Below are positions 15,137-23,124 of a stretch of 33,581 nt of DNA, piece by piece. A program made the position numbers and the translations under genes. This stretch comes from Myxococcales bacterium. GTDB taxonomy: Bacteria > Myxococcota_A > Polyangia > Palsa-1104 > SHYY01. Where the stretch lies: positions 1-33,581 of the forward strand of contig SHYY01000052.1 of the NCBI GenBank assembly GCA_009692555.1, in the 5' to 3' direction. The notes under the pieces were generated by a model. That model searched no databases. It was not told the origin of the DNA and saw only the letters and a program-made list of their open reading frames with translations. Position 1 is the stretch's first letter; each line of letters begins with the position of its first letter.

Positions 15137-15381
15137 GGCGCGCCCTCTGGGTGACGAGTCGCCTTCTCGCCGGCCTGTGCGTCTCTGTGATTCACGCGGG
15201 TTGCTTTGGGAGCTGCCCCGACGCAGCTCCGATCGAGGCGGGCCGATACATCGCGCTGGAGATAGGCCCCGAGACCGATTACGACGCGGTCCTCTCGGCC
15301 GACTTGAAGACCGCCGTGGAGAGCTACACCAGAAACGGCCACAGGTACGTGGTGACCTACAAGGTGGCTTCGGCACCATGA
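15133..15381 (+). CDS. Small putative lipoprotein
   Basis: The 82-residue product has an N-terminal signal sequence ending HAGC (Cys24). The lipobox is weak because the -3 position is His, so it could instead be cleaved by signal peptidase I. The mature part (GRYIALEI... then SADLKTAVESYTRNGHRYVVTYKV) reads as three or four beta strands and resembles short secreted domains common in Myxococcota lipoproteins. It is stop-start coupled (ATGA) to the preceding exported protein; GAGGAGG lies just upstream. This is the last gene of the mini-operon. The downstream sugar dehydrogenase is convergent, 18 nt away. Confidence 0.55.
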   Translation: MRRALWVTSRLLAGLCVSVIHAGCFGSCPDAAPIEAGRYIALEIGPETDYDAVLSADLKTAVESYTRNGHRYVVTYKVASAP

Positions 15382-15399
15382 GGCGCGGCCCAGCGCGCG

Positions 15400-16710
15400 C
15401 TACTTGCGGGACGGTTTCGCCGGGGGAAGGGCCTGGGGGCACACCTCAGGCTTCTGCGGGGCGATTTTGATGATCCGGCCGGTCCCACCCGGGAACACCG
15501 CCAGGTAGACGTCCCCGTTGGGGCCGAGGTGGATCGACACCGGGATTCCGGCGAGTCGCCCGAGGTCCTCGCGCGAGCCGGCGATCACTCCGTCGCGGGC
15601 GGGATTGACCCTCAAGGTCCACAAGCGCGCATTGGCGTTATCGCCGAACAGGTAGCGGCCGCGCCAGCCCTCCGGCCAGCGACAGCTGTCGACGATCACC
15701 CCACCGGTGATCGACTGGCAATCCCCATCGTTCCCGTCGCTGCCGCCGCCGTGGCGGCAATGGTAGACCGGATCGACGCACGGCCCCCCAGGAGGCCCGA
15801 TCTCGCTGCAGCGCGTGATAGGCCAGCCGTGCGGCCCCTCGCGCCAGGGCCAGCCGTGGTGGCGGCCGGCGACGGCGATCCCGATCTCCTCGTAGGTGAT
15901 CTCGCCGACATCGCCGACCCACAGCTTGCCGGTGCGCGAGTCGAACCAGAAGCGCCACGGGTTTCGGAAGCCCCACGCCCAGATCTCCTTTCGCGGCGGC
16001 GCGGTGACCCGGGGGTCGATCGCCGCCGAGCAGCGCTCGCCGCACGCCGGAACCTTCTCGATCTTCATCAGCGGGTTGTCGGCCGGGATCGTCCCGTCGA
16101 GATTGATTCGCAGGATCTTGCCGTTGGCGTTGGAGAGACAGGTCGGGAAGTAATTGGTCGGCGCGGTGGGCGGTTCGGGCGGGCGACCGGAGTTGCAGCC
16201 GGTGTCGCCGACGCCGATGTAGAGCTTGCCGTCGGGGCCGATCGCCAGTGCGCCGCCGTCGTGATTGGCCGGGCCGCGCAGCCCGCGCACCAGCAGCTTC
16301 TCCGAGCCCGGCACGAGGGAGTCGTCGGGGCGCAGCACCACCGAGACCACCCGGTGGCGATCGAGCCGCGTGCCGCCGGCGTCGTCGGCGAGCGAGTAGT
16401 AGAGGAACAGGCGCCGGGTGCGCGCGAAGTCGGGATCGGCGACCACCCCGAGCAGCCCCTTCTCGCTCGCCTCGTCGACGGGAAAGCGGGCCACCGTGAC
16501 CGCCTTCCCGCCGGGGCGCCACACCTTCAGCTCGCCCGATTTTTCGGTGATCATCATCCGTCCGTCGGACCCGGGAAGGAACGCGAAATCGGTCACCGGG
16601 CCGAGGCCGGTCACGACGTCGGAGATCTGGAGCAGGGCATCGGGGCCGCGCGCGAGTTTGTCCCCGCTGGCGATCGCCGGGACGAGGAGCAGCACCGCCA
16701 GCGCGCGCAT
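15400..16710 (-). CDS. PQQ-dependent sugar dehydrogenase-like exported protein
   Basis: The 436-residue product has a signal peptide (MRALAVLLLVPAIASG). It belongs to the soluble glucose/sorbosone dehydrogenase beta-propeller family. Recognisable segments in order are VVTGLGPVTDFAFLPGSDGRMMITEKSG, KGLLGVVADPDF, NHDGGALAIGPDGKLYIGVGDTG, WAWGFRNPWRFWFD, LWVGDVGEITYEEIGI, GRHHGWPWREG and YLFGDNANARLW. These make up the six-bladed propeller with the PQQ and calcium site. The actual substrate of most family members is an aldose, but it is undefined here. The ATG overlaps the stop of a 33-codon ORF (ATGA) and has no Shine-Dalgarno of its own, so translation is probably coupled. Cys pairs in the middle blades fit an exported protein. 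Confidence 0.82.
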   Translation of the reverse strand: MRALAVLLLVPAIASGDKLARGPDALLQISDVVTGLGPVTDFAFLPGSDGRMMITEKSGELKVWRPGGKAVTVARFPVDEASEKGLLGVVADPDFARTRRLFLYYSLADDAGGTRLDRHRVVSVVLRPDDSLVPGSEKLLVRGLRGPANHDGGALAIGPDGKLYIGVGDTGCNSGRPPEPPTAPTNYFPTCLSNANGKILRINLDGTIPADNPLMKIEKVPACGERCSAAIDPRVTAPPRKEIWAWGFRNPWRFWFDSRTGKLWVGDVGEITYEEIGIAVAGRHHGWPWREGPHGWPITRCSEIGPPGGPCVDPVYHCRHGGGSDGNDGDCQSITGGVIVDSCRWPEGWRGRYLFGDNANARLWTLRVNPARDGVIAGSREDLGRLAGIPVSIHLGPNGDVYLAVFPGGTGRIIKIAPQKPEVCPQALPPAKPSRK

Positions 16711-16811
16711 CACTTGGCGGGGACGACGATCACCGCGGGGAGGTGGATGCAGTGGTCGATCAGCTCGCCGGTGGCCTGGAGGAGGGACAAGAGCGACGGA
16801 GAAGGGCGCAT
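16710..16811 (-). CDS. 33-residue ORF coupled to the sugar dehydrogenase
   Basis: The ATG at 16811-16809 has a good Shine-Dalgarno (GGAGGT, 5-6 nt upstream). The ORF runs 33 codons and its TGA overlaps the ATG of the dehydrogenase. The peptide is mildly hydrophobic with Leu-rich and IVVPAK segments. No family is recognised. It may be a genuine small protein or a leader ORF whose translation feeds the poorly initiated dehydrogenase gene. Confidence 0.4.
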   Translation of the reverse strand: MRPSPSLLSLLQATGELIDHCIHLPAVIVVPAK

Positions 16812-16852
16812 CGGGGACCTCCATGAAAGCGTGAAATTAGGGTAAGACAAGG

Positions 16853-17839
16853 TTATCGGGGGATGTGCTCGCCGAGGAAGGCGTAGATGTCGCGCCAGCA
16901 CCTTCGCGCGTTCTTGCGGAAGATCATCGCGTGGAAGGCGTGGACCTCGCCCGGGTAGTAGCGCGACCTGCACACCACGCCCAGGCGGTCGAGGGCGATC
17001 TGCAGGCGCCGTGTGTCATCGAGGAGCGGATCGGCGGTGCCGACCGGGGCGAAGAAGGGCGGTAGCGGGCGGGCCGGCGCGTCCCCGCGTTCGAGGAGGA
17101 TCAGCGGATCGGCGAGGTCGAGCGTTCCGTCCAGCGACGGTGCGACCCCGTGCAGGTAGGCCCGCGACACCTCCATCAGGCGATCGTTCAGCCACGACGA
17201 GAGGGGCTTTCGCCGCGCGAAGCGGGCCACGTCGCTCACCTGGAGCATTCCGCACGCAGCGACGGTGGCCCGCGGCGTGACGCCGAGGTCGAAGGCGGCT
17301 CGCGCCCACGGCTCGGGACGCGGGTAGCAGGTCGCCAGGGTCAGCGCGGTGGCGAGGTTGGCGCCCGCCGACTCGCCGGCGAAGGCCAGGCGATCGAGGT
17401 CGCCACCGAAGGAGCGGATGTTCCTGACCACCCACCCGAAGGCGTCGCAGGTGTCGACGATCGCTGCCGGAAATGGGTTTTGCGGCGCGAGACGGTAGTT
17501 GATGTTGACGACCAGATAGCCCTCGCGGGCGAAGGCGAGGCCCATCAGCCAGTGGGTGTCCTTGGAGAGGATGCGGAAGCCGCCGCCGTGGATGTAGAGC
17601 ACCACCGGCAAGGGCGAGCCGGGCTTCGGGGCGGTGGGGCGGTAGATGTCGAGGCGGTGCTCGGGGAGGCCGCTCGGCGAATAGGCGATGTCCCGGAGGA
17701 CCTCGACGTTGTGGCGCGCCGGGCGGGCCCGAGGGTGAAGGCGACCCACCGTGGCGAGGCCGTTGAACATGTTGTCGACGACCAGCGCGCCGATGCGCGA
17801 GCGCAGGCGGTCGCGAAGGGGGCGCGGGTCGGTCGGCAT
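16853..17839 (-). CDS. HSL-type alpha/beta-hydrolase (esterase/lipase)
   Basis: The 328-residue product is of normal size for the hormone-sensitive lipase (family IV) group. The oxyanion-hole motif HGGG is at 84-87 and the nucleophile motif GESAG at 155-159 (Ser157). The acid is in the TADPLLDD segment and the His in GEVHAFH near the C-terminus. It probably hydrolyses short-chain esters in the cytosol. No signal peptide is seen, although the first 30 residues are amphipathic. The stop is 41 nt before the small coupled ORF and the dehydrogenase, in the same direction, so the three may form a transcription unit. Confidence 0.85.
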   Translation of the reverse strand: MPTDPRPLRDRLRSRIGALVVDNMFNGLATVGRLHPRARPARHNVEVLRDIAYSPSGLPEHRLDIYRPTAPKPGSPLPVVLYIHGGGFRILSKDTHWLMGLAFAREGYLVVNINYRLAPQNPFPAAIVDTCDAFGWVVRNIRSFGGDLDRLAFAGESAGANLATALTLATCYPRPEPWARAAFDLGVTPRATVAACGMLQVSDVARFARRKPLSSWLNDRLMEVSRAYLHGVAPSLDGTLDLADPLILLERGDAPARPLPPFFAPVGTADPLLDDTRRLQIALDRLGVVCRSRYYPGEVHAFHAMIFRKNARRCWRDIYAFLGEHIPR

Positions 17840-17865
17840 CCCCGAGATCTATCACGTCCACGAGT

Positions 17866-17893
17866 GCCCCGCCCCGTTGGACAGGGGCGGAGC
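17866..17893. terminator. GC-rich hairpin between leftward genes
   Basis: GCCCCGCCCC (17866-17875) pairs with GGGGCGGAGC (17884-17893) with one mismatch around an 8-nt loop. It lies between the radical SAM stop and the esterase start. No T-tract is present. It may attenuate readthrough into the esterase gene. Confidence 0.4.
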
Positions 17894-17945
17894 CGCGAGC
17901 TTCTGCGGGAGGGAAGGGGGAGCGCGACGAGCGCCCGGAGGGGGG

Positions 17946-20201
17946 CTACTCGGCGTCGGCGGGCGAGGCGATCGCGACGGCGGCCACGACCGCCTTGGGG
18001 GCCACCGCGGCCTTGGGGGCCGGGGCAGCCTTGGGGGCGGCGGCGACCTTGGGGCCGACGGGCGCGGCGACGGAATCGATCGCCTGCTTGAGGAGGACCT
18101 TGTTCTTGAGCAGCATCGCCGCCGGGACGGTGTTGGGCGTGCGCACCGTGGGTGCCTTGGCGGCGAAGGGCACCGCGGCGGGCGGCGCCTGCGGGCCGGC
18201 GACCTGACGCTCCTTGCCCAGCCAGCGGGCGGCGAGCTCGGACGTCCAGGACTTGCCGTCGCGGACCAGGTCGGTGAGCCCCTCGCGCGCCTTCTGGCGG
18301 CTCTTGTCGAACACCGCCACCGCGACCTCGCTGCCGGCGGCGGCGACGAGGCGGGCGAGGTTCAGCCGACCGCGGACGCCCGGGTTGTCCTTCAGCACGT
18401 TGCGGAGGAACTTCCCGGCGGTCAGCGACCCCGGATCCATCGCGACGTTGACCGAGATGGTGGGCTTGTTGATCGGGCGGCCGGGCACGGCGTCGATGTA
18501 CTCGAACGAGGTAGGCGTGGTGACCGCCTCCCAGCTGCACACGTCGGTGCCGCCGGTCTGCATCGTGACCTGGATGTTCTGCTTCCCGAGCACCTTCAGG
18601 AAGCGGCTCATCTGGATGAAGGTGTGCAGCGGGTTCTTCTCGGTGAACTCGCGGAGCTGCGGGTTGGGCATGTCCTTGACCATCAGCGACGGGTCGAGGT
18701 CCGAGAACTCCTTGCTCACGCCCGAGCCGATGAAGGAGAAGAAGTTCACCAGCACGGTGAACTTGCCCGCGAAGTCGTACAGCTTGCGCTTCTTGCCGTT
18801 GGCCAGCGAGCGGCGGCGCTCGGCGGGCAGCATCAGGTCGTCGTACCACTTGGCGTTGGCGCGGACGCACATCTCGCGGATCTTCTGGCGGTCCATGTGC
18901 TCGTGCTTCAGCACCGTGTCGTAGAGGCGGTACTTGGTGACGTCGGTCTCGAGCAGCATGTTCTTCTCGACCGCCTCGGTGTAGAGCACCGAGCCGGGGA
19001 GCGGGGTGATCACCGAGAAGTAGCAGTCGGCGAGGCCGAGGCCCTTGGCGTAGGTGACCATGTCGAGCACGTCCTGCGGCGTCTGGCTGGGCAGCCCGAT
19101 CAGGAAGTTGCTCATGATCTCGGCGCCCTCCTCGCGGAGGTACTTCGCCGCGGTCTCCTGGCGCTCGCGCGTCTCGCCGCCCTTCAGCACCCGCTTCAGC
19201 TCGGCGTTGTTGGGCGACTCCATGCCGACGAAGAGGTAGTCGATGCCGGCGGCGAACATCTTGCGCGTGAGCTCGCGGCTCTCGGAGATCGCGCTCGGGC
19301 GGAGGCTGACGAAGAAGTGGACGTCGGCGCCGCAGGTCTTGCGCCACTCCGCCATTCGCTCGTAGAGCTCCTCGGTGATGCGCCGCTTGCCGGCGAAGTT
19401 CGGGTCGGCGATGTGGATCCGCAGGCGCTGGCCGGGCGGGTGGAGCTTGACGATCTCGTCGAGCTCCTCGATCACCTTGGCGGGCGAGCGGTAGCGCTGC
19501 GTGCCGTCGGTCATCAGGCCTTCGGTGCAGAAGGTGCAGCGACCCCAGCAGCCGCGCGAGGTGATGATCATCTCGTAGGCGGTGTTGACGTTGGAGTCGA
19601 GGTCGGCGAAGGGCAGCTTGTACTTGCGGTTGCGGCGGCTGCGGTCGGGGAACGGGATCGAGTCGAGGTCGTTGATCAGCGGGCGATCCTCGTTGTGGAT
19701 GACGGTGCCGCCGAGCTCGTAGGAGAGGCCGCGGATGTTCTCGATCGGCTCGCCCGAGACGAAATCGCGCAGCGTCTCCTCGCCCTCGCCGCGGACGACG
19801 TAGTCGATGTAGGGGAGCTTGGCGAAGTCATCGACCATCGCGGTGGCGTGGTAGCCGCCGAGGACGACCGGGCAGCCCAGGTCGCTCGCGATCTTGGCGA
19901 GCTTGAGGGCGTTGGCGTGGGTCGAGATGTAGTTGATGCTGATGCCGACGAGATCGGGCCGGGTGCGCTTGATCGTCTTCGCGAGGTCGCCCTTGATGTT
20001 GGCGAGGTCGAGGACGTCGCAGTGGTCGACCTGGGTGCGGATGTAGCCGGCCAGGTACTCGAGGCGCAGCGGAACATCCTCCATCATGAACTCGGCGCCG
20101 ATGTTGGCCATCGGCGGATTGACCAGCAGGACGCGGCGGAACGGGGTGCGACGCTCCTTGGTTCCATCGACCGCGCGACGGGATGCGGAATTCATGGCCA
20201 T
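17946..20201 (-). CDS. B12-binding-domain radical SAM protein with extra C-terminal domain
   Basis: From the ATG at 20201-20199 this is a 751-residue protein; GAGGAGG lies 7 nt upstream. A cobalamin-binding-like Rossmann domain occupies about residues 20-155 (VLLVNPPMANIGAEF, LVGISINYIST, VVLGGYHAT). The radical SAM core follows at about 205-430 with CxxxCxxC at Cys218, Cys222 and Cys225 (SRGCWGRCTFC). Residues about 440-690 form an additional domain I cannot assign, and 690-751 is an Ala/Pro/Lys-rich low-complexity tail. Class B radical SAM enzymes of this layout include methyltransferases and ring-forming enzymes such as BchE and HpnJ relatives. No lipid, tetrapyrrole or RiPP genes adjoin, so the substrate is unknown. 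Confidence 0.8.
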   Translation of the reverse strand: MAMNSASRRAVDGTKERRTPFRRVLLVNPPMANIGAEFMMEDVPLRLEYLAGYIRTQVDHCDVLDLANIKGDLAKTIKRTRPDLVGISINYISTHANALKLAKIASDLGCPVVLGGYHATAMVDDFAKLPYIDYVVRGEGEETLRDFVSGEPIENIRGLSYELGGTVIHNEDRPLINDLDSIPFPDRSRRNRKYKLPFADLDSNVNTAYEMIITSRGCWGRCTFCTEGLMTDGTQRYRSPAKVIEELDEIVKLHPPGQRLRIHIADPNFAGKRRITEELYERMAEWRKTCGADVHFFVSLRPSAISESRELTRKMFAAGIDYLFVGMESPNNAELKRVLKGGETRERQETAAKYLREEGAEIMSNFLIGLPSQTPQDVLDMVTYAKGLGLADCYFSVITPLPGSVLYTEAVEKNMLLETDVTKYRLYDTVLKHEHMDRQKIREMCVRANAKWYDDLMLPAERRRSLANGKKRKLYDFAGKFTVLVNFFSFIGSGVSKEFSDLDPSLMVKDMPNPQLREFTEKNPLHTFIQMSRFLKVLGKQNIQVTMQTGGTDVCSWEAVTTPTSFEYIDAVPGRPINKPTISVNVAMDPGSLTAGKFLRNVLKDNPGVRGRLNLARLVAAAGSEVAVAVFDKSRQKAREGLTDLVRDGKSWTSELAARWLGKERQVAGPQAPPAAVPFAAKAPTVRTPNTVPAAMLLKNKVLLKQAIDSVAAPVGPKVAAAPKAAPAPKAAVAPKAVVAAVAIASPADAE

Positions 20202-20326
20202 GGACAGTCCTCCTCGAGGGGTTGAAACCAGTGGCACTTGAAACAACGGTACCCTATCGGACATCGGACGAGCGGTCAAACCATCTGCCGAGGGGCGCCC
20301 AGGGGCGTCCGGCGCGCCTCGCGTGG

Positions 20327-20332
20327 TAGGTT
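20327..20332 (+). promoter_or_regulatory. Candidate -10 box for the S9 peptidase operon
   Basis: TAGGTT ends 6 nt before the ATG at 20339, with no Shine-Dalgarno between. The -35 region is GC-rich without an obvious box. Confidence 0.25.
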
Positions 20333-20338
20333 TCGCCC

Positions 20339-22531
20339 ATGCTGCGCCGCGCACTCATCCTCGCTATGCTCCTGCCCATGGACGCGACCGCCGACGGGAA
20401 TGGCCCCTGGCCGGGCTACCTGCGCCTGCACACCGAGACGCGCGGCTTCCTGCTCGGGCGGCCTGCGAGCCCGCGGCCGACCCCCGATGGGCGCGCGGTG
20501 CTGTTCCTTCGCGCCGGGCCGCGCTCGCCGGAGCAGTCGCTGTACGAGTTCGAGATCGCCACCGGGAAGACGCGCGAGCTGTGTACGCCGAAGCAGCTGC
20601 TGAAGGGGGCCTTGGAGCACCTCTCCGCCGCCGAGAAGGCGCGCCGCGAGCGCATGCGACAGGCCGCCCGCGGCTTCACCTTTTTCGATGTCAGCGACGA
20701 TGGCGCGCTGGTTCTGGTCGCGCTCTCCGGGCGCCTCTACACCGTCGCCCGCCCCGGCGGCGCGGTGGCCGAGCTCTCCACCGGCGAGACCCCGGTGGAA
20801 GATCCCCGCTTCTCCCCCGACGGGAAGCGCATCGCCTACGTGCGCGATCACGACCTCTACACCTACGAGCTGGCGACGCGCAAGGAGACCCGCCTCACCC
20901 GGAGCCTGCACCCGCGCATCGAGAGCGGGCGCGCCGAGTTCGTGGCGCAGGAGGAGATGAACCGCTTCTCCGGCTACTGGTGGTCGCCTGACTCCTCGCA
21001 GCTGGCGTTCGAGGAGGCCGACAGCCGCCTCGTCGAGACCTTTCACCTCGTCGACGTCGCCCATCCCGAGGCCGAGCCGCACGCGGTGCCCTACCCGCGC
21101 CCCGGCAAGACCAATGTCACGGTGCGGCTGGGGGTGATCGCAGCGACGGGAGGTGAGGCAAGCTGGATCAAGTGGGACAGCGGGCGCCTCCCCTACCTGA
21201 CGAGCGTGGTGTGGCGCGACCAGGGGCCGCTGACGCTGGTGGTGATGGATCGCAATCAGCGCACGCTGGAGGTGCTGGCGGCCGATCCCGGCACCGGGGC
21301 GACGCGGCTCCTGCTGGTCGAGCAGGACGACGCCTGGCTGAACCTCGATCAGTCGACGCCACGCTGGCTCCCGGGCGGGTCGGCCTTCCTCTGGTCGAGC
21401 GAGCGCGACGGCGTGCGAACTCTCGAGGTGCGCGCGCGCGGCGGCGAGCTCTTGCGCGTGCTCGGGCGCAACGCGGGCTACGTGAAGCTCGTTCACGTCG
21501 ACGCGCAGGCGGGGCAGGTCTACTTCATCGGCTCGCTCGAGCCGACCGAGCTGCACCTTGCGCGGATCGCGATCGACGGCGGCACGGTGGAGTGGCTGAC
21601 CCGCGATCCGGGCGAGCACGACGCGGTGTTCGGGCGCGGCCACCCGGTGTGGGTGGAGACCGCGCACACGCTGGACAGCATGCCGAAGGCCACGGTGCAC
21701 ACCGTGGGTGCCGATGGAAAGCCGCGCGAAGCGGGCGAGCTGCCGTCGGTGGCGGAGAGCCCGCCCTTCCTGCCGCAGGCGATCCTGACCAGGACCGGCG
21801 ACGAGAGCTGGCGGGTGTCGATCATCCGCCCGCGTTCGTTCCAGGCCGATCGCAAGTACCCGGTGGTGCTCGATGTCTACGGCGGGCCGCATCATCGCCA
21901 CGTGACGCGGACGATGGCGCAGGGGCTCCTCCGGCAGTGGATCGCCGATCACGGCTTCATCGTCGTCTCCGTCGACGGGCGCGGCACGCCGCAGCGAGGG
22001 CGGACCTGGGAGCGGGCGATCCGCGGCGACTTCGCGGGCGTCACCCTCGACGATCAGGCCGCCGCCCTCAAGGCGCTCGGGAAGAGCCACCCCGAGCTCG
22101 ATCTCGATCGGGTGGGCGCCTTCGGCTGGTCCTTCGGCGGCTACATGGCGGCGCTGGCGGTGCTGCGGCGCCCCGATCTGTTCAAGGTCGGCGTGGCGGG
22201 CGCGCCGGTGGTCGACTGGCTCGATTACGACACCTTCTACACCGAGCGCTACCTCGGCCTCCCGGAGCGCAACGCCGAGGCCTACCGCAAGAGCTCGCTC
22301 CTCACCTACGCCGCGTCGCTGTCGCGCCCGCTCCTCCTCATCCATGGCACCAGCGACGACAACGTCTACTTCTCGCACACCCTGAAGCTCGCCCAGGCGC
22401 TGCTCCGCGCCGGGAAGCCGTTCGATCTCCTTCCCCTCCCCGGCCTGACCCACATGGTCCCCGACCCGGTGATCAAGGAGCAGATCTACGCGCGCATCGT
22501 CGGCACCCTCTCGCAGGCGCTCAAGCCATGA
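20339..22531 (+). CDS. Exported S9-family serine peptidase (DPP-IV-like)
   Basis: The 730-residue product has a signal peptide (MLRRALILAMLLPMDATADG). It has an N-terminal beta-propeller (about 40-450), with DPDGR-like turns and the WWSPDSSQLAFEE motif of DPP-IV relatives, and a C-terminal alpha/beta-hydrolase domain. The nucleophile is Ser598 in GWSFGGY, the acid lies in HGTSDDNVYF (669-678, Asp673 or Asp674), and the His is His705 in LTHM. A Glu pair near 205 (EEMNRFSGYWW) matches the double-Glu that binds the substrate N-terminus in DPP-IV. It probably cleaves dipeptides from peptide N-termini in the periplasm. It is the first gene of a four-gene overlapping operon. Confidence 0.88.
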   Translation: MLRRALILAMLLPMDATADGNGPWPGYLRLHTETRGFLLGRPASPRPTPDGRAVLFLRAGPRSPEQSLYEFEIATGKTRELCTPKQLLKGALEHLSAAEKARRERMRQAARGFTFFDVSDDGALVLVALSGRLYTVARPGGAVAELSTGETPVEDPRFSPDGKRIAYVRDHDLYTYELATRKETRLTRSLHPRIESGRAEFVAQEEMNRFSGYWWSPDSSQLAFEEADSRLVETFHLVDVAHPEAEPHAVPYPRPGKTNVTVRLGVIAATGGEASWIKWDSGRLPYLTSVVWRDQGPLTLVVMDRNQRTLEVLAADPGTGATRLLLVEQDDAWLNLDQSTPRWLPGGSAFLWSSERDGVRTLEVRARGGELLRVLGRNAGYVKLVHVDAQAGQVYFIGSLEPTELHLARIAIDGGTVEWLTRDPGEHDAVFGRGHPVWVETAHTLDSMPKATVHTVGADGKPREAGELPSVAESPPFLPQAILTRTGDESWRVSIIRPRSFQADRKYPVVLDVYGGPHHRHVTRTMAQGLLRQWIADHGFIVVSVDGRGTPQRGRTWERAIRGDFAGVTLDDQAAALKALGKSHPELDLDRVGAFGWSFGGYMAALAVLRRPDLFKVGVAGAPVVDWLDYDTFYTERYLGLPERNAEAYRKSSLLTYAASLSRPLLLIHGTSDDNVYFSHTLKLAQALLRAGKPFDLLPLPGLTHMVPDPVIKEQIYARIVGTLSQALKP

Positions 22532-23124
22532 CCTGCGGCTCGCCTTGGCGGGTGGCCGTGGCGGTCGTGATCGCCGGGTGCGGCGGCAGCTCCGCGCGTG
22601 ACGGCGGCGCCGACCTCGCGCCCGCCCGCGACGGGGGCGAAGGCCTCCCGGAGCCGTGCGTCAAGGGCTCCTGCCGCGAAGCCAACGAGGCGTGCGATCC
22701 ACTCGACGGGCGCTGCAAGCTCGACGGCACCACGACGAAGATCGGCGCGCCCTGCAAGGTCTCCGGTCAGACCCCGGAGTGCGGCACGATGCTCGGCAAC
22801 TGGTGCAACAGCGAGGACGAGGAGGGCTTCCCGGGCGGCTACTGCTCGTCGCTGCCGTGCGGGGAGAAGTTCCCCTGCCCGATCGGCGCTTCGTGCGGCC
22901 GCCTCGCCGCCTTCCCCGCGGCCTGCTACCTCTCCTGCAAGGTCGACGGAGATTGCCGCACGCCCGACTACAAGTGCATCGACGTCGGCAGCCTCTACGT
23001 GGTCGGCCCGTCGCACCGGGTGTGCTTTCTCCCGTTCTTCCCCTGCTTCAAGGACGCGGACTGCCCGTCGATGAAGCCCACCTGCAAGATCGGGATGGGC
23101 ATGAAGCAGGGGCTCTGCCAGTGA
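22528..23124 (+). CDS. Cys-rich lipoprotein
   Basis: The 198-residue protein has a signal peptide ending VIAGC (Cys18), then a Gly/Asp/Ala linker (RDGGADLAPARDGG), which is typical of Myxococcota lipoproteins. The mature part has about 20 Cys in an irregular spacing (PCVKGSCREANEACDPLDGRC and later C-x-C pairs), so it is probably a disulfide-stabilised extracytoplasmic domain. The ATG overlaps the peptidase stop by 4 nt (ATGA), and its own stop overlaps the next start (GTGA). Its function is unknown; the tight coupling suggests it is made in fixed ratio with the peptidase. Confidence 0.75.
   Translation: MTCGSPWRVAVAVVIAGCGGSSARDGGADLAPARDGGEGLPEPCVKGSCREANEACDPLDGRCKLDGTTTKIGAPCKVSGQTPECGTMLGNWCNSEDEEGFPGGYCSSLPCGEKFPCPIGASCGRLAAFPAACYLSCKVDGDCRTPDYKCIDVGSLYVVGPSHRVCFLPFFPCFKDADCPSMKPTCKIGMGMKQGLCQ

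Noticed and set aside
15378-15470. Further small ORF starting ATGAGGCGCGG after the last mini-operon gene
   Set aside because: It runs antisense into the dehydrogenase 3' end, has no Shine-Dalgarno and no plausible composition; only the 10-nt start resembles the 15133 start.
17545-19347. 600-codon leftward frame overlapping the radical SAM and esterase genes
   Set aside because: Arg/Pro/His-rich shadow in another frame of the same strand; it runs across two real genes with good motifs.
17751-20225. 824-codon open frame antisense to the radical SAM gene
   Set aside because: Repetitive Val/Leu/Gly/Asp composition from the complement; no domain seen.
20202-20338. TTGAAA and TATCGG as a promoter in the divergent gap
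   Set aside because: The spacer is only 11 nt, and TGGCAC nearby lacks the -12 GC of a sigma-54 site.
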